A stretch of DNA of 64,000 bases from Leptospira neocaledonica (GCF_002812205.1 NZ_NPEA01000008.1:129434-193433), one strand, 5' to 3'; shown: positions 45,612 to 58,218, counted from the stretch's first letter. Numbers and translations: made by a program. The notes: generated by a model not told the origin, from the letters alone.

Positions 45612-47768
45612 CTAAGCGGATCTTTTACTTAAAAACACTGGAATGCCGCTAAAGGCCGCATTTCCGGATAGTTCATCCAAAACCTGATCATCAGTCAGAT
45701 CGTTGATACTGGATCCCGCAAATTTAGAAGCAACTTGTAAAGAAACTCCTTCCTTAGCATGTCCGAATCCGTGAGGAATACTTACGACACCTCTCATCAT
45801 TTCTTCTGTAATTTCAGCAGGTAGTCCGATCTTACCAACTCTGGATTCTACAAAAACTTCCTCTTCTTCTTTGATTCCGAGTAAATTTGCATCTTCCGGA
45901 TGGATCATCAGCGTGCAGCGATCTTTTCCGGTCATCAGTTTGGGAAGATTATGCATCCATGAATTATTATTTCGTAAATGTCTTCTTCCTATCAGCAAGA
46001 AAGAGCCGTTTTCCTTTTTGTCTGCGAGAAGTTTTTGTCCGTACTTGGCCAATCGATCCAGATCGGAAACTACTTCTTTCGGAGTAAGTCTTATCATCTT
46101 ATCTTCTGTCCAAAGTCTTTCCGGAAAACAAGGTTTCAATGCTCCCAGGTCCACTCCATGAGGACTGTTTTTCAGAAGTTCCAAACTCATTCCGACGGAA
46201 GATCCAGATTTTTCTCCGTATGGGCCAGACTTCAAAGCGTGATCTATGATTGCAGAAGGAGTGATCTTGGTTTTGATCAATTCTTTAGGTAAAGGTTTTT
46301 CGGATTTTAACAGCTCTATTCTTTTGGTTAGATCCGAAAAAATTTCCCAATCATGCAACATCCCTTCTTCCGGTTCGAATGCAGGTTGGTTATATCTTAC
46401 AGTATTTCGTACCGCAAAAACATTAAACACCAAATCGTAATGGTCATGTTCCAAAGCCGAGCTCGGTGGAAGAATATAATGAGCGTGTTTTGTAGTCTCA
46501 TTTAGATAAAAGTCCACGCTTACCATAAATTCCAGATTCGAGACTGCCTTCTCCAATTGAGAACCATTTGGAGTAGAAAGTACAGGATTTCCTGCAGAAG
46601 TTACGAGCGCCTTGACTTGACCTTGTCCCGGGGTCAAAATTTCTTCTGCAAGTGCAGCAACTGGTAATTCTTCGTTAAATTCAGGTAAGTCTCTGACTCG
46701 AGAACCGTAGGTATGAAAACTTCCGGGAGAACTTTTCATCACTCCTTTAGGATCGATCATATCCACCGCAGGGAGTGTGAACATTGCACCTCCTACAGAG
46801 TCCATATTTCCTGTAATACAATTGATAGAATTAATCAGCCATTGGCAAAGTGCACCGAAAGCCTGTGTAGAAACTCCAACACGACCATAACATACTGCAC
46901 CGTTCGCTTTGGAAAATTCGAGTGCAATCCGTTCCACAGTTTCTGTGGAAATACCTGTCAGCTTTTCAGTTTCGGAGGCAGGATATTTTGCAGCGATCGA
47001 TCTGAGTTTTTCTAGATCTTCTTCCTTAATGAAAGAATTTTTCTTTGTTAATTTTTTCTTAAATAACACATCTATAATGGAAAGTAAGAAGAATGCATCG
47101 GTCCCAGGTAGAATAAAATGATGTTCGTCTGCGTGCACTGCAGTTTCAGTTTTTCTAGGATCTATAACTACGTATTTTCCTCCTCTTTCTTGGATCTCTT
47201 TGAGTCTCTTTTTTACATCCGGAACAGTCATTAAACTTCCGTTAGATGCAAATGGATTTCCGCCTAAGATTAAAAAGAAATTTGTCCTGTCTATATCCGG
47301 AATCGGGACCAGAAGTTGATGGCCGAACATCCAATAGGAAAGTAATTGATGAGGAAGTTGGTCTACAGAAGTTGCAGAATAATTATTTTTAGTTCTTAAA
47401 CGTCCGATAAACCTTTGGCCGAATAACATAGAACCGTAATTATGAACACTCGGGTTTCCGCTATAAACTGCGATGGAATCATTTCCATATTTATTTTGGA
47501 TCTCTACAAGTTTTGCAGCGATATCACTGAGAGCTGTGACCCAGTCTACCTTCTCCCATCCGTTTTCTGTACGTTTTAAAGGAAATTTTAGTCGGTCCGG
47601 ATCCTCATATAAATTTTTAAGTTCAGGTCCTTTGGCGCATAAATGGCCTCTACTGAACTTATCCTCTTTATCCCCTCTGACTGCGACTACTACATTGTCC
47701 TCTATCTCTAGTCTCAGTCCGCACATAGCTTCGCATAAAGTGCATGATCTATAATGTTGGCGTACCAT
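45612..47768 (-). CDS. Molybdopterin oxidoreductase (formate dehydrogenase-like)
   Basis: 718 residues, the catalytic subunit of the DMSO reductase superfamily. A [4Fe-4S] site lies at the N terminus (CTLCEAMC with Cys9, Cys12, Cys16, and Cys44 in GHLCAKG), then LILGGNPFASNG, VDPRKTETA and the C-terminal molydopterin domain (GRRHLRNNNSWMHNL, SIPHGFGHAKEG). No Tat signal is visible, so it is probably cytoplasmic. The Mo ligand and substrate cannot be told. It has no neighbouring electron-transfer subunits. MobA made close by would supply its cofactor. Confidence 0.92.
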   Translation of the reverse strand: MVRQHYRSCTLCEAMCGLRLEIEDNVVVAVRGDKEDKFSRGHLCAKGPELKNLYEDPDRLKFPLKRTENGWEKVDWVTALSDIAAKLVEIQNKYGNDSIAVYSGNPSVHNYGSMLFGQRFIGRLRTKNNYSATSVDQLPHQLLSYWMFGHQLLVPIPDIDRTNFFLILGGNPFASNGSLMTVPDVKKRLKEIQERGGKYVVIDPRKTETAVHADEHHFILPGTDAFFLLSIIDVLFKKKLTKKNSFIKEEDLEKLRSIAAKYPASETEKLTGISTETVERIALEFSKANGAVCYGRVGVSTQAFGALCQWLINSINCITGNMDSVGGAMFTLPAVDMIDPKGVMKSSPGSFHTYGSRVRDLPEFNEELPVAALAEEILTPGQGQVKALVTSAGNPVLSTPNGSQLEKAVSNLEFMVSVDFYLNETTKHAHYILPPSSALEHDHYDLVFNVFAVRNTVRYNQPAFEPEEGMLHDWEIFSDLTKRIELLKSEKPLPKELIKTKITPSAIIDHALKSGPYGEKSGSSVGMSLELLKNSPHGVDLGALKPCFPERLWTEDKMIRLTPKEVVSDLDRLAKYGQKLLADKKENGSFLLIGRRHLRNNNSWMHNLPKLMTGKDRCTLMIHPEDANLLGIKEEEEVFVESRVGKIGLPAEITEEMMRGVVSIPHGFGHAKEGVSLQVASKFAGSSINDLTDDQVLDELSGNAAFSGIPVFLSKRSA

Positions 47769-47864
47769 TTCTTGTTCCTGTCCCCGGGTGAGTTATCTCC
47801 CATCTGAAATTAGAAAGCAAGCATTTACGAAGTTTATAGGACTTTATATGATTGGAGGCTCGAA

Positions 47865-48545
47865 CTATTTCAATAGTTTATTCAAATAAGGAACTAGATG
47901 TTTGGAAAGGATCTTATGACCTTCTGCAGTGGGATGGATCCCATCATCTTGGTTTAACCTTCTGTCTCCGGCAACTCCTTCCAGCAAGAATGGCATAAAC
48001 TCGGTCTTTTCCTTTTTAGAGATCCTTGGAAAGAGAGCCGCAAATTCTTTCGCGTACTGAGGTCCCATATTCGGAAGTGTTCTCATCCCGATTAACAAAA
48101 TTTTAATGGAAGGATATTTTGATCTGGCTTCTCGGATAATCCGTGTAAGATTTTCCTCCGTCATCTTTGTAGGCAGTCCTCTTAAAGAATCGTTTGCACC
48201 GAGCTCCAGGACGAATACATCGTACTTTGTATTCAATACCCAGTCCAGTCTTGCAAGTCCTCCGGATGTCGTATCTCCGCTCACTCCTGCGTTTACATAT
48301 TGCAGATCCGGATATTTTTTTTGAAGTTCCAAGGCAGCTAGGTGAACAAAGGATTCTTCAGGCCCATTCAACCCATAACCCGCAGTCAAACTATCTCCGA
48401 AAAATAGGATTTTTTTACCGTTTGTTTTTGTTTCCATTTTAAGAGAAGTCTGCTGTTCTTGTTCTGATCCTTCTTTATTGCAAGAAGCAACCAAAGAGAA
48501 GAGTATTAAAATACTAAAAAATCTATAATACGATAAACGGCTCAT
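47865..48545 (-). CDS. GDSL esterase/lipase lipoprotein (TesA-like)
   Basis: About 226 residues from the ATG at 48545, preceded by GGAGAAAAA; the upstream ATG at 48563 lacks a ribosome site. The signal SILILFSLVASC ends in a lipobox Cys. All SGNH blocks are there: FFGDSLTAGYG (Ser), GVSGDTTSGG (Gly), ELGANDSLRG (Asn) and DGIHPTAEGH (Asp/His). Like TesA it may cleave lysophospholipids or thioesters at the membrane. Confidence 0.92.
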   Translation of the reverse strand: MSRLSYYRFFSILILFSLVASCNKEGSEQEQQTSLKMETKTNGKKILFFGDSLTAGYGLNGPEESFVHLAALELQKKYPDLQYVNAGVSGDTTSGGLARLDWVLNTKYDVFVLELGANDSLRGLPTKMTEENLTRIIREARSKYPSIKILLIGMRTLPNMGPQYAKEFAALFPRISKKEKTEFMPFLLEGVAGDRRLNQDDGIHPTAEGHKILSKHLVPYLNKLLK

Positions 48546-48651
48546 TTTTTCTCCTATCTCCAATCCGACCCATCAGATCCAGCCAAGGTCCCAAAAACTA
48601 GGGCTTTAAGTTCTGCTTTACGAATACACAACCGATTGGGATCTAGTAAGT

Positions 48652-50436
48652 ATGTTCAAACGGTTTTTAGTCGCAGGCATTTCTGCCGCTTTCTTAATCT
48701 TCTTATTTTTTTGGTTGGGCCAATTCAGAAGTGAACTCCAAGCCCAGGAAATCCAAGAAGGAATGCTCCGTCAAGCCGAGGAGATCAGTTCCAAACTCAG
48801 CCCGGAAGAATTAGTTGGTCAGGTGATCCATGTTGCCATCCCTGGAACCGTTTTAGATCCAATCGCTAAAAAAGAAATCGAGACAATCAAACCCGGTGGA
48901 GTTATCTTATTCGGAAGAAACTTAGGTTCCAAGTCCGAGATCAAATCCTTGAACAAAGACCTACAAACAAGTGCATTAGAAAATACTGGATTACCATTGC
49001 TTATCTCCGTAGACCAAGAAGGCGGAAGAGTGATCCGTGTGAAAGACGGAGTAACTCAATTCCCTGGAGCAATGGCACTCGGCCAGACCAAGGACAAGGA
49101 CATGGCCAAAAAAGTGGGCTTTGTTACTTCATACCAATTGAGAAAACTGGGATTAAACTTTTTATTCGCTCCTGATATGGATATAAACAATAATCCATTC
49201 AATCCGGTTATCAATACCAGATCTCTAGGAAGTAATCTAGAAACCGTATTAAATGCGGGAGTTTCCTATGAAGAAGGAGCAAGACTCGGCGGTTCCATTC
49301 CTGTAATCAAACATTTCCCAGGTCATGGGGACACCAATGTAGATAGCCATTTAGGACTTCCTAAAATAGAAAAAACATTGGAAGAATTGAAAAGTTTCGA
49401 GCTCATTCCATTCCAAACTGCAATCCAAAATGGTGCGGATGCGATCATGAGTGCCCATATCGTATATCCTAAGATCGATCCGAATTTTCCTGCTACACTC
49501 TCTTCTAAAATTTTAGGAGATCTACTTCGTAAAGAATTCCAATACCAAGGATTGATCATTACTGATGCAATGGAAATGGACGCAATAGACGAACATTACC
49601 AAAAAGAAGATCCAGGAGTACTAGCTCTAATCGCAGGTGCGGATATTATTTTAATGACTAGCTGGGGTCCGACTACTCAATCCATGAGAGACCAGATCTT
49701 AAAGGCTTACAAAAAAGGAACTCTAGTACGAGAAGGAAAAGATCTTCTTAAAGAAGCAGTCAAAAGACAAATTTATTATAAATTAAAATACGGGATCATT
49801 TCTGAGTTTGGAGAAGTGGCTAAAACTGGAAAAGCTAACTCTATTTTCCCGAAAGAACTTCCGGAAGTATTAAAAAATCATTTTATCGAACAGGATAAAA
49901 ATAGAGAAAATTTATTCTCACAATATTACCAAGATTCTCTAAATAGAGATGTAAGCAGAAAGGCAATCGTTTCCTTTCCTAAAACATTCTTCCCCGAACA
50001 AATATCCGTTGAGAATACCGTATTCTATTTAAAAGGAGAAGAATTTGTCTCCGATCTAAGAACTCGCACTATTACCAATTCGGATCTTGCCGGCCTTCGC
50101 AAGAAGTTAGAAAAGAAAGAAGCGAAACGTGCAGTCTTAAATTCATTTACTCAAACTGAATTGGATCTGGCACTTTCTCTTGCTCAAAAATTTCCGGAAG
50201 CTGAAATCGTATGTTTACATTACGGAACTCCATTCTTGGATCTTCCGGATGCAGCAAATCTAAAAATCTTATTTTCCTTCTCGCCTACTTTGGAATCCAA
50301 AAGGGCTTTATTATATTCCGTCTTGGACAGAAAAAATGAGATCCCTCTAGTAGATCTGATCTTAAAGCCGAATCCCAAAAAAGCTTCCGCGTCTACAGAA
50401 ATTGAAGAAGATTCGGTAAGTAAGAATACTAAATAA
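48652..50436 (+). CDS. nagZ: Beta-N-acetylhexosaminidase (GH3, NagZ-like)
   Basis: 594 residues. The N-terminal helix (about 4-24) is a signal or anchor. The GH3 catalytic domain has [17 protein letters not shown], the family motif [18 protein letters not shown] and the nucleophile Asp in [13 protein letters not shown]. NagZ-type enzymes cut GlcNAc from muropeptides during wall recycling. The C-terminal 220 residues are a less conserved extension ending in a Ser/acidic tail. The helix suggests periplasmic rather than cytoplasmic action. It precedes hemW by one base. Confidence 0.9.
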   Translation: MFKRFLVAGISAAFLIFLFFWLGQFRSELQAQEIQEGMLRQAEEISSKLSPEELVGQVIHVAIPGTVLDPIAKKEIETIKPGGVILFGRNLGSKSEIKSLNKDLQTSALENTGLPLLISVDQEGGRVIRVKDGVTQFPGAMALGQTKDKDMAKKVGFVTSYQLRKLGLNFLFAPDMDINNNPFNPVINTRSLGSNLETVLNAGVSYEEGARLGGSIPVIKHFPGHGDTNVDSHLGLPKIEKTLEELKSFELIPFQTAIQNGADAIMSAHIVYPKIDPNFPATLSSKILGDLLRKEFQYQGLIITDAMEMDAIDEHYQKEDPGVLALIAGADIILMTSWGPTTQSMRDQILKAYKKGTLVREGKDLLKEAVKRQIYYKLKYGIISEFGEVAKTGKANSIFPKELPEVLKNHFIEQDKNRENLFSQYYQDSLNRDVSRKAIVSFPKTFFPEQISVENTVFYLKGEEFVSDLRTRTITNSDLAGLRKKLEKKEAKRAVLNSFTQTELDLALSLAQKFPEAEIVCLHYGTPFLDLPDAANLKILFSFSPTLESKRALLYSVLDRKNEIPLVDLILKPNPKKASASTEIEEDSVSKNTK

Positions 50437-50437
50437 T

Positions 50438-51610
50438 TTGGAAACAAGACTCCCGGTCATACAAAAAACAAATAGACCGGGAATCTATGTACATTACCCA
50501 TTCTGCGTTCATAAATGTAGTTACTGCGATTTTTATTCGGAAGGGATAGGATTAGAACCTTCTCCCTTAGAAGAAAATTTATTTTCCAAATATAAAGAAG
50601 AAGTTTCACTAAGACTGAAAAACTTTCCGAACTATCAGGATCATATATTTGATAGTTTATTTTTCGGCGGAGGAACTCCTTCCAAGGCTTCCTACGCACG
50701 ATATGCTGATTTTATAAAATTCTTAAAAGACAATCTAAATTTTTCTCCCGATTCCGAAATCACATTAGAATGTAATCCTGAGGATGTAACTCCTGAATAT
50801 CTGCAAGGACTCTATGATGCTGGAATCAACAGAGTTCATGTTGGAATACAATCCTTTCTCCCCAAAAATCTGAAATTTTTAGACAGATATTTCGATCCAG
50901 AAACCTATTCCAGAACTTTAGAAGCATTACAAACTTCTAAAATAAAAAACTACGGTGCGGATCTGATGTTCGGAGTTCCAGGACAATCAGAAAAAGAATT
51001 TTATGAGGATGCAAATTCAGTTTTAGCCTCAGGAGTTTCTCATATCAGTATTTATGCTCTCACTGTGGAAAAAGGAACGGAATACAGTAGAAAAGTTTCC
51101 GCAGGAATGATGGCACCACCTGCTGAGGAAGTTCAGGAAAAAATCCTACATGATCTTCCTGATTTTTTAAAATCCAAAGGATTTGTTCAATACGAGGTTT
51201 CTAATTATTCCAAGCCTGGACTTTTTTCCAGGCATAATATGAAATATTGGACCTACGAATATTATTTAGGGATTGGTCCGGGTGCCCATGGATTTTTACC
51301 TGCTGGCAGGTATTCCAACCCTAGAAATACTTCCGCTTATATTAACGGAACAGGAAAAAATTCCTCCTCTTACGAGCCTTCTGATACATTTGAAGAAATC
51401 CTAATATCCGTTTTTAGAATATTTCTTCCGGTAGATCTAAAAGATTTTCTGGATTATTTTCCGGACAAAAAAGAAAGGATACTTTCTAAATTAAAACAAA
51501 AAGTGTCTGAAGGAAAATGCAGCTTGGACGGCACCATTTTTCAATGGAATTCCAGTTCGGTTCTATTTTTGGATTCCGAAATTTTAGATCTAGCCGATCA
51601 GGAACCTTAA
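50438..51610 (+). CDS. hemW: HemW, radical-SAM heme chaperone-like protein
   Basis: 390 residues from a TTG start one base after nagZ. Cluster motif [17 protein letters not shown] (CxxxCxxC), then [28 protein letters not shown] and [14 protein letters not shown], the HemW/coproporphyrinogen III oxidase-like signature. HemW lacks oxidase activity and loads heme. The C-terminal HemN domain is shorter than in true HemN. Its stop overlaps the convergent chemoreceptor gene by four bases. Confidence 0.92.
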   Translation: METRLPVIQKTNRPGIYVHYPFCVHKCSYCDFYSEGIGLEPSPLEENLFSKYKEEVSLRLKNFPNYQDHIFDSLFFGGGTPSKASYARYADFIKFLKDNLNFSPDSEITLECNPEDVTPEYLQGLYDAGINRVHVGIQSFLPKNLKFLDRYFDPETYSRTLEALQTSKIKNYGADLMFGVPGQSEKEFYEDANSVLASGVSHISIYALTVEKGTEYSRKVSAGMMAPPAEEVQEKILHDLPDFLKSKGFVQYEVSNYSKPGLFSRHNMKYWTYEYYLGIGPGAHGFLPAGRYSNPRNTSAYINGTGKNSSSYEPSDTFEEILISVFRIFLPVDLKDFLDYFPDKKERILSKLKQKVSEGKCSLDGTIFQWNSSSVLFLDSEILDLADQEP

Positions 51611-53682
51611 TCCACTTTAAACTTTTCGATCAGTTTGGAAAGTTGTTCCGCTAACATTTGGGTCTCGCCAGAGAACGTAGTAAGATCATCTGCGCCACCC
51701 GCAATTTCCTGGGTCCCTTCCGAAATACTGATGATCGTTTTAGTGATCTCATTCGTAGCATTTTTTTGTTCGATAACTGCTTCTTCGATCTGCATACTGA
51801 AAGAAGTTAAAGTATTGGAACTAGTTTGGATCCTGCCGGTATTGGCCTCTTGGTCTTTCACGGAGACTAAAACCTTATTCGCGGAGATCTCGAACTCGTT
51901 CACACTTTGTTTCAATTTTTTTAATATTTGAGAAGCCTCTTCGACTTTCGAGTTACCGTTCATCACTGCATCATTTGTGGATTCTACAAGTTCTCCGATT
52001 TCCTGTACAGAGCTAGACGTTTGAGAGGCAAGTTTACCTATCTCTTCCGCAACGACAGCAAATCCTTTTCCGGCTTCTCCGGCCCTGGCTGCTTCTATTG
52101 CCGCGTTTAATGCAAGAAGATTCGTTTTTTCAGAAATTTCGGTGATAATAGATAAGATTTCCGTAATTCTAGAGGCACTTTCTCCGATCTCCCCCATTGC
52201 ATTCGTGGAAGCAAACATTGCGTTCTCGCCTGTTACTGCCTGTCTTTTGGATTCTACGGCAAGATTAACAAGGCCTTGCATCTCTTGGTTAATACTTACG
52301 ATTTGCTCTTTCAATCGCATAGAGTTACCATCTATCTCTTTGGTATTCTCTACTGCTTTTTCCATGGACTTGCCCACGTTTTGAGCAGAGGCGGCGAGTT
52401 CTTCTACTGCCGCGGAAGATTCTTCTGCAGCAGAAGCTTGTGTCTGCGCGATATCTGCAAAGTTTCTAGAAGAAACAGCCATCTCTTCTGATTTAGAGCC
52501 CAATTTTTCGGAAGAGGATCTCATCTCCTTGACCACGTTTAGGAGATTTTCCCTCATCTGATCCATAGACATGAATAATGTGCCTATCTCGTCTTTTACA
52601 AGATAATCGTTCTTAACAGTCAGATTTCCCTTAGCGATCTCATCTGAGAAACCGATCGCTTTCAAAAGACCTGAGCTCACCAATCGATCGAATATTAAAT
52701 TTAAAGAAAGTAATACGACGATCAAGATGAGAAAAGAAGAAAGAGCCGCTTTTAAAATGATATCTCCGATACTTTCATAATATACCGAATTTGGAATACT
52801 TACCATCAAAGTCCAAAACTTTGGATCTTTGCCTATATGGAATGGAAAATAATAGGCAGTATTTCCACCCGACTCATATACGAATCTTTTTCCTTCTTTT
52901 ACATTTTCTAAATATTGTTTTAATTCATTTTCGTCGGGAATTTTTTTGCCGAGTAGTTCAGGATTTTCCCCGTTGATTGCATACAAACCGGCAGGAGAAA
53001 TAAAAGCGATATGCCCTTTGTTCCTAAAAGGTTTTTTGTTCCCGATCTTTTCCTGAAGATATTTTAGATCTATGTCCATACCTGCGGCGCCGTAAAAATG
53101 ATCAGGCACGCTGATCGGAACCACAAGAGAGATCATCAGAATGTCTTTGCCGCTGACAGTATAAGAATAAGGGCCGACTACCGTAGGTTTATCCGTCTTT
53201 TTAGTGACCTGATAAAAATCTCCAGTACCATCCGTATTATTATAATCTCGCAAAGGTTCCAGATCCACGATATCTTTGGCACGAGCGCGATTTAAATATG
53301 GAATAAAACGGCCTGATTCATCATGTCCAAGCTTATTCTTATATAAAGCATCCTTGCCGTCATACGCATTTGGTTCATAACAAATCCACATCCCGAAATA
53401 ATCATCGTTACGTTTCATGATCTCGCGAAGAGTTTGGATCACCTGTTCTCTAGGAGGGGAAGCGTAAATTAAAGGGAATCGAAGACCACGAATCAAACCC
53501 ATGAGAGTATTCAGCTGCTCCATGATCTCAAAGGTCCATCTTTCCGCGGTAACATCGGAACTTTGTTCCACCTCTTCTCTTAGATTCTGGTAAGAAGAAT
53601 AGGAATTATAAGCCGCAAGCAAAGAGAATGCGGTAAAAAGAACGATGGAAATATATAAAGAAATTCGGAGCCGAATACTCAT
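51607..53682 (-). CDS. Methyl-accepting chemotaxis protein with dCache sensor (copy 1)
   Basis: 691 residues: transmembrane helix 1 (about 7-25), a periplasmic dCache-type domain (about 30-290; [30 protein letters not shown]), helix 2 (about 305-325), HAMP, and a cytoplasmic signalling domain with the tip [19 protein letters not shown]. It probably passes ligand binding to CheA/CheW. AATGGAG precedes the ATG. Tandem paralog of the next chemoreceptor with the same length. Confidence 0.95.
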   Translation of the reverse strand: MSIRLRISLYISIVLFTAFSLLAAYNSYSSYQNLREEVEQSSDVTAERWTFEIMEQLNTLMGLIRGLRFPLIYASPPREQVIQTLREIMKRNDDYFGMWICYEPNAYDGKDALYKNKLGHDESGRFIPYLNRARAKDIVDLEPLRDYNNTDGTGDFYQVTKKTDKPTVVGPYSYTVSGKDILMISLVVPISVPDHFYGAAGMDIDLKYLQEKIGNKKPFRNKGHIAFISPAGLYAINGENPELLGKKIPDENELKQYLENVKEGKRFVYESGGNTAYYFPFHIGKDPKFWTLMVSIPNSVYYESIGDIILKAALSSFLILIVVLLSLNLIFDRLVSSGLLKAIGFSDEIAKGNLTVKNDYLVKDEIGTLFMSMDQMRENLLNVVKEMRSSSEKLGSKSEEMAVSSRNFADIAQTQASAAEESSAAVEELAASAQNVGKSMEKAVENTKEIDGNSMRLKEQIVSINQEMQGLVNLAVESKRQAVTGENAMFASTNAMGEIGESASRITEILSIITEISEKTNLLALNAAIEAARAGEAGKGFAVVAEEIGKLASQTSSSVQEIGELVESTNDAVMNGNSKVEEASQILKKLKQSVNEFEISANKVLVSVKDQEANTGRIQTSSNTLTSFSMQIEEAVIEQKNATNEITKTIISISEGTQEIAGGADDLTTFSGETQMLAEQLSKLIEKFKVD

Positions 53683-53731
53683 AAGGGCTCCATTCTTAAA
53701 TTGGAAAGAAATTTTGGAACGCTTTTTCTTT

Positions 53732-55807
53732 CTAACCGACTTTGAATTTTCCGATCAAATTGGACAATTGCTCGGATTGTCCGTGCATATCACCGGAGAA
53801 TGTAGTTAAATCGTCGGCGCCGCTTGCAATTTCTTGGGTTCCTTCGGAGATATTTACGATGGTTTTGGTAATTTCTTCCGTTGCTCTCCTTTGCTCGGTC
53901 ACTGCTTCCTCGATTTGAAGACTGAAAGTCATCAAAGAATTCGCACTTTCTGCAATCTCTTTTGTATTGGATTCCTGGGTCTTCACTGAACTCAAAACTG
54001 CTTTTGCAGATTTATCAAATTCGTCCACCCTCTCCTTAATCCTTTGTAGGATCTGAGACGCTTCACCCATTTTATTATTTCCGTCCAAAACGGCATTGTT
54101 TGTAGAATTTACGAGTCCGCCGATTTCCTGCACAGAGCTGGAAGTTTGGGATGCAAGTTTTCCGATCTCTTCTGCAACCACTGCAAATCCTTTTCCTGCT
54201 TCTCCGGCCCTGGCCGCTTCTATCGCTGCGTTTAACGCGAGAAGGTTCGTTTTTTCAGAAATTTCGGTGATGAGAGAAAGTATCTCATTGATCCTCGAAG
54301 CACTGTCCCCAATCGCACCCATCGCACGGTTAGAAGTGCTCATCGCAGATTCTCCGGTAACAGCCTCTTCCTTGGAAGAAGCAGCCAAACTTACTAAACC
54401 TTGCATCTCCGCATTGATACTTGCGATCTGTTCTTTTAATAAAATCACGTTACCGTCAATCTCTCTCATACTAGAGACAGCTTTTTGCATGGACTTACCC
54501 ACGTTTTGGGCAGAGGCAGCCAACTCTTCCACCGCAGCAGAACATTCCTCCGCTGCAGACGCTTGTGTCTGGGCCACGTCGGAGAAGTTTCTGGAAGAAA
54601 CAGCCATCTTCTCAGCTGTTCCGGCTAACTTGTTAGTGGATACACCTATCTCTTTCACTACGCCGAATAGATGTTCTCTCATCGTATTCATCGCAGCTAA
54701 TAATGCGCCAATCTCGTCCTTACGATGATAATCGGAAGAAGCGAGTAAATTTCCTTTTGCGATTTCTTCTGAAAATCCAATCGCCTTCAGTAATCCGGTG
54801 GAGATCAATTTTTGGAATATAAAATGAAGAACAACGACAATCAAACTCACAATGAGTAAAGAAGAGATGGCATTTTGAAAAAGTACACTAAGAAGTTCTT
54901 TTGTAAAAATGGAATCCGGAATGCTGATCTGCATGATCCATTGTTTCTGCCCTTTTCCGATCTTGAATGGAAAGAAATGATGAGTATGACCGTCAGACTC
55001 ATAGGTAAAACGTTCATGCTCTTCCGATTTGGATTGTACTAGTTTTAATTCTTCGCCGTCAGGAATTACCTTGCCCACTAAATCAGGATTACCACCGTTA
55101 GCTGCATAAATTCCTTTAGGAGAAATAAGAGCGAGATATCCTAAGGCACGAAAAGGTCTTATACTTCCCATTGTTTCTTGCAGTTGAGCAGTCGTGATGT
55201 CTAGTCCAAGCACTCCCCAAAATTTTCCCCCATTACTCACAGGAACACAAAGGGAGATCATCTGCACTTGTTTTCCACCTGCATTGTATGAGTAAGGATC
55301 CGTTACCAAAGGTTCCATTGTCTTTTTAGGGATCTGATAGAAGTCTGCAGTCCCATCAGTTGCCTCATAATTGGTAGAAGGTTCTATCACCGCATCTGTT
55401 ACCGATTTTACGGAATGAACATACGTCACAAATCTTCCTGTGGAATCATGTCCTTTCGTATTTTTATACTTAGCATCCTGGCCATCGAATGCGTTCGGCT
55501 CGTACACCGCCCACATTCCGAACCATCTCGGATTTCGATGTAGGATCTCCAACATGGTATTTACTACTTCTTCTCTCTTAGGATTGGAGAAAATGAGAAG
55601 CATTCTAAAACCTCTGGCCATTCCCATAGCGGAATCCAGGTAATCTTTTACTTCAAAAGTGTATCTTTCCGCACTTAATGCCGAACCGGATTCGATCTCG
55701 GAATGCAAACTACGGTAGGAGATCACCGAATTGATCGCGGTGAGTACTGCGAAACCTAAAAATAAAACTAAGGAAAGGTATAATGAAATTCTGGCCCTGA
55801 TACTCAT
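53732..55807 (-). CDS. Methyl-accepting chemotaxis protein with dCache sensor (copy 2)
   Basis: 691 residues, same order as its neighbour: helix 1, dCache domain ([30 protein letters not shown]), helix 2, HAMP, signalling tip [19 protein letters not shown]. The signalling halves are almost the same while the sensor halves differ much more, so the pair is a duplication with divergent ligand range. Start region CCCTCCTATG lacks a Shine-Dalgarno sequence. The gene is 49 bases upstream of its copy on the same strand. Confidence 0.95.
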   Translation of the reverse strand: MSIRARISLYLSLVLFLGFAVLTAINSVISYRSLHSEIESGSALSAERYTFEVKDYLDSAMGMARGFRMLLIFSNPKREEVVNTMLEILHRNPRWFGMWAVYEPNAFDGQDAKYKNTKGHDSTGRFVTYVHSVKSVTDAVIEPSTNYEATDGTADFYQIPKKTMEPLVTDPYSYNAGGKQVQMISLCVPVSNGGKFWGVLGLDITTAQLQETMGSIRPFRALGYLALISPKGIYAANGGNPDLVGKVIPDGEELKLVQSKSEEHERFTYESDGHTHHFFPFKIGKGQKQWIMQISIPDSIFTKELLSVLFQNAISSLLIVSLIVVVLHFIFQKLISTGLLKAIGFSEEIAKGNLLASSDYHRKDEIGALLAAMNTMREHLFGVVKEIGVSTNKLAGTAEKMAVSSRNFSDVAQTQASAAEECSAAVEELAASAQNVGKSMQKAVSSMREIDGNVILLKEQIASINAEMQGLVSLAASSKEEAVTGESAMSTSNRAMGAIGDSASRINEILSLITEISEKTNLLALNAAIEAARAGEAGKGFAVVAEEIGKLASQTSSSVQEIGGLVNSTNNAVLDGNNKMGEASQILQRIKERVDEFDKSAKAVLSSVKTQESNTKEIAESANSLMTFSLQIEEAVTEQRRATEEITKTIVNISEGTQEIASGADDLTTFSGDMHGQSEQLSNLIGKFKVG

Positions 55808-56032
55808 AGGAGGGAATTAGAATGGGGAAACTGAAAATATGGAACAAAAAAAATTCTTTCCGATACGAAATTGTAAAAAAGAAAAACGATCCGAAGAAAT
55901 AGATCGTTCGTTTTGATGAAACGTTTGTTCTTCTTAGGAAATTAATTTCCAGAGCCAAATTTATTTGTAATCAAATTGTAATAATTTTGTAACAATCAAT
56001 TTGGCAGCCAAAAACTGCGATATGTAAGCGAT

Positions 56033-56512
56033 TTAATTAGATCTGTATTTTAAAGCAATCTGGCCAGTACGGGCGATTTCTTGGATTCCATACTTCTGCA
56101 TCATTTCCATAAAATGTTCCACCTGTCTGGTATTTCCGGAAAACTCTACAGTCATAGTGGTCTTGGTCAAATCAGCGATCTTAGCTTGGAAAACTTCGCA
56201 GATAGAAATGATTTCGGTACGATTCGAATCCTCTACTTTTACGACAACAAGCACAAGCTCCCTGCTAATGCAGTCATGGTATGCAAGATCCTCTACATCG
56301 ATCACATCAGGAAGTTTCAGAAGTTGGCGTTTCACCTGCTCAACAACAGAATCGTCACCCTTGACTACGATCACCATATTTGAAATTTCAGGATCCTGGG
56401 TAACACCTACCGCGATAGAATCTATATTATAACTTCTTCTGGTAAATAGACCGGACACATGGCTCATCACTCCGGGATGATTGTTTACCAAAATTTTCAG
56501 TATATGTTTCAT
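56033..56512 (-). CDS. ilvN: Acetolactate synthase small subunit
   Basis: 159 residues, the IlvH/IlvN regulatory subunit: N-terminal ACT domain ([37 protein letters not shown]) binding valine, followed by the C-terminal ACT-like half ([17 protein letters not shown]). It feeds back on branched-chain amino acid synthesis. Its ATG overlaps the ilvB stop by four bases. Confidence 0.97.
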   Translation of the reverse strand: MKHILKILVNNHPGVMSHVSGLFTRRSYNIDSIAVGVTQDPEISNMVIVVKGDDSVVEQVKRQLLKLPDVIDVEDLAYHDCISRELVLVVVKVEDSNRTEIISICEVFQAKIADLTKTTMTVEFSGNTRQVEHFMEMMQKYGIQEIARTGQIALKYRSN

Positions 56513-58218
56513 TTTTTACCGGCCCGAACTGTGTCGGAAAATTCGATCATGTCTTTTTGGGATTTACCCGCAGGGATCATTGGGAATACTTTTTCTTCCG
56601 CTGGAATCATTACTTCTAAGATCCTCGCATCCTCATCTTCTAAGAAAAATTCCAATGCCTTGTCGATCTCGGATTTATTAGAAATTCTTAATCCTTTGAT
56701 AGAATAAGCCTCTCCTAATTTTACGAAATCAGGATTATAATTCCATTCAGACTCGGAAAATCTTTCCTCATAGAATAGTTCCTGCCATTGGCGAACCATT
56801 CCCAAGAAATTATTATTAAAGATCAGGATCTTGACCCCTTTCTTATACATTGCGATGGTCGCCAATTCCTGGATATTCATCTGGATGGATCCGTCTCCGG
56901 AAACGCAGATCACCGTTTTATCAGGATTACCGAATTTAGCTCCGATGGCTGCGGGAAGACCATAACCCATAGTACCCAATCCTCCCGAAGTCAGCCAACG
57001 ATTCGCTTCTTCAAAAAGATAGTACTGAGCGGCCCACATTTGGTGTTGTCCCACATCCGTGGAAACGATCGCCTTTCCCTTACTTTTTTCGTACAATTTC
57101 TGTAAAAAACCTTGGGGCTTAATTGTATCGGAAGAATCATCAAATTCTAATGGATGGTTTTTCTTTAATGTATCTAAAAATCCGACCCAATCAGGACGAT
57201 CTACCTTATTCACTTTTGGAATAAGTGCTTTTAAAACTTCTTTCAAGTCTCCGTGCAAAAGATAATCTACGGAAACTCTTTTGTTAAATTCTGCGGTGTC
57301 TATATCTATATGAGCGCGAATAGCATTCTCCGCAAATTCACCGGGTTTGGCAACTCGGTCATCAAACCTAGCTCCCAAGTTTAGAATATAATCACATTCT
57401 AATACAGCCTTGTTTGCATAAGCTGTCCCGTGCATCCCTAACATTCCGACGGAAAGTTGGTGAGTGCCCGGAAAAGCTCCGATCCCCATAAGAGTTGTGG
57501 TAACAGGGATATTCCCCTTCTCCGCAAGCTCCCTGATTTCTTTGGAAGCATTTGCATTGATCGCTCCTCCTCCCACATAAAGAAGAGGACGTTTTGCCTT
57601 ATTCAATGCCGCCGCGAAAGAATCCAGATCTCCTCCGATCGGAGGTTTTTGATAATGTCTAGAATCTATTTTAAGTTTATCCACTTTACGAACCGAAGTC
57701 AGTTCCGTTTGGACATCCTTAGGAAAATCCAAAAGAACAGGACCAGGTCTTCCGCCTAAAGCGACCAGGGTCGCCTCTTGGAAATGTCTAGCGATATCAT
57801 CCGCAGACTTGATCAGTGCGTTATATTTTGTGATGGGGATCGTGATCCCATAAATATCCGCTTCTTGGAAAGCATCTGTTCCGATCGCGTTGGTCGCCAC
57901 CTGTCCGGTAATTGCAAGTATAGGAACCGAGTCTAATTTCGCGTCTGTAAGTCCGGTTACGAGGTTCGTAGCGCCCGGACCAGAAGTAGCGATACATACT
58001 CCCAGCTTTCCAGTAGAACGTGCATACCCTTCTGCCATATGAATGGCACCTTGTTCGTGGCGGACTAGGATATGTTTGATTTTAGTACTTTTATATAATT
58101 CGTCGTAAAATGGCAGAATTGCTCCGCCAGGATATCCGAAGACGATATCCACTCCGTATTCTTCCAGGAGTTCGACCATCAAACGGGCACCGGAGATTTT
58201 TGCTTCGGTTTTCGGCAT
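56509..58218 (-). CDS. ilvB: Acetolactate synthase large subunit
   Basis: About 569 residues from the ATG at 58218, preferred over the ATG seven codons upstream (58239) because GAGGG lies five bases before it. Catalytic Glu in [19 protein letters not shown]-binding motif [16 protein letters not shown] ... FNNNFLGMV, and [19 protein letters not shown]. It makes acetolactate or acetohydroxybutyrate from pyruvate for valine, leucine and isoleucine. No T-box or leader peptide was seen in the 249 bases upstream. Confidence 0.97.
   Translation of the reverse strand: MPKTEAKISGARLMVELLEEYGVDIVFGYPGGAILPFYDELYKSTKIKHILVRHEQGAIHMAEGYARSTGKLGVCIATSGPGATNLVTGLTDAKLDSVPILAITGQVATNAIGTDAFQEADIYGITIPITKYNALIKSADDIARHFQEATLVALGGRPGPVLLDFPKDVQTELTSVRKVDKLKIDSRHYQKPPIGGDLDSFAAALNKAKRPLLYVGGGAINANASKEIRELAEKGNIPVTTTLMGIGAFPGTHQLSVGMLGMHGTAYANKAVLECDYILNLGARFDDRVAKPGEFAENAIRAHIDIDTAEFNKRVSVDYLLHGDLKEVLKALIPKVNKVDRPDWVGFLDTLKKNHPLEFDDSSDTIKPQGFLQKLYEKSKGKAIVSTDVGQHQMWAAQYYLFEEANRWLTSGGLGTMGYGLPAAIGAKFGNPDKTVICVSGDGSIQMNIQELATIAMYKKGVKILIFNNNFLGMVRQWQELFYEERFSESEWNYNPDFVKLGEAYSIKGLRISNKSEIDKALEFFLEDEDARILEVMIPAEEKVFPMIPAGKSQKDMIEFSDTVRAGKK

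Noticed and set aside
54096..54728. A 210-residue rightward ORF, rich in Ala and Ser
   Set aside because: It is antisense to the signalling domain of the chemoreceptor; the repetitive Ala/Glu codons of that domain keep the opposite frame open. Shorter mirrors occur over the other chemoreceptors.
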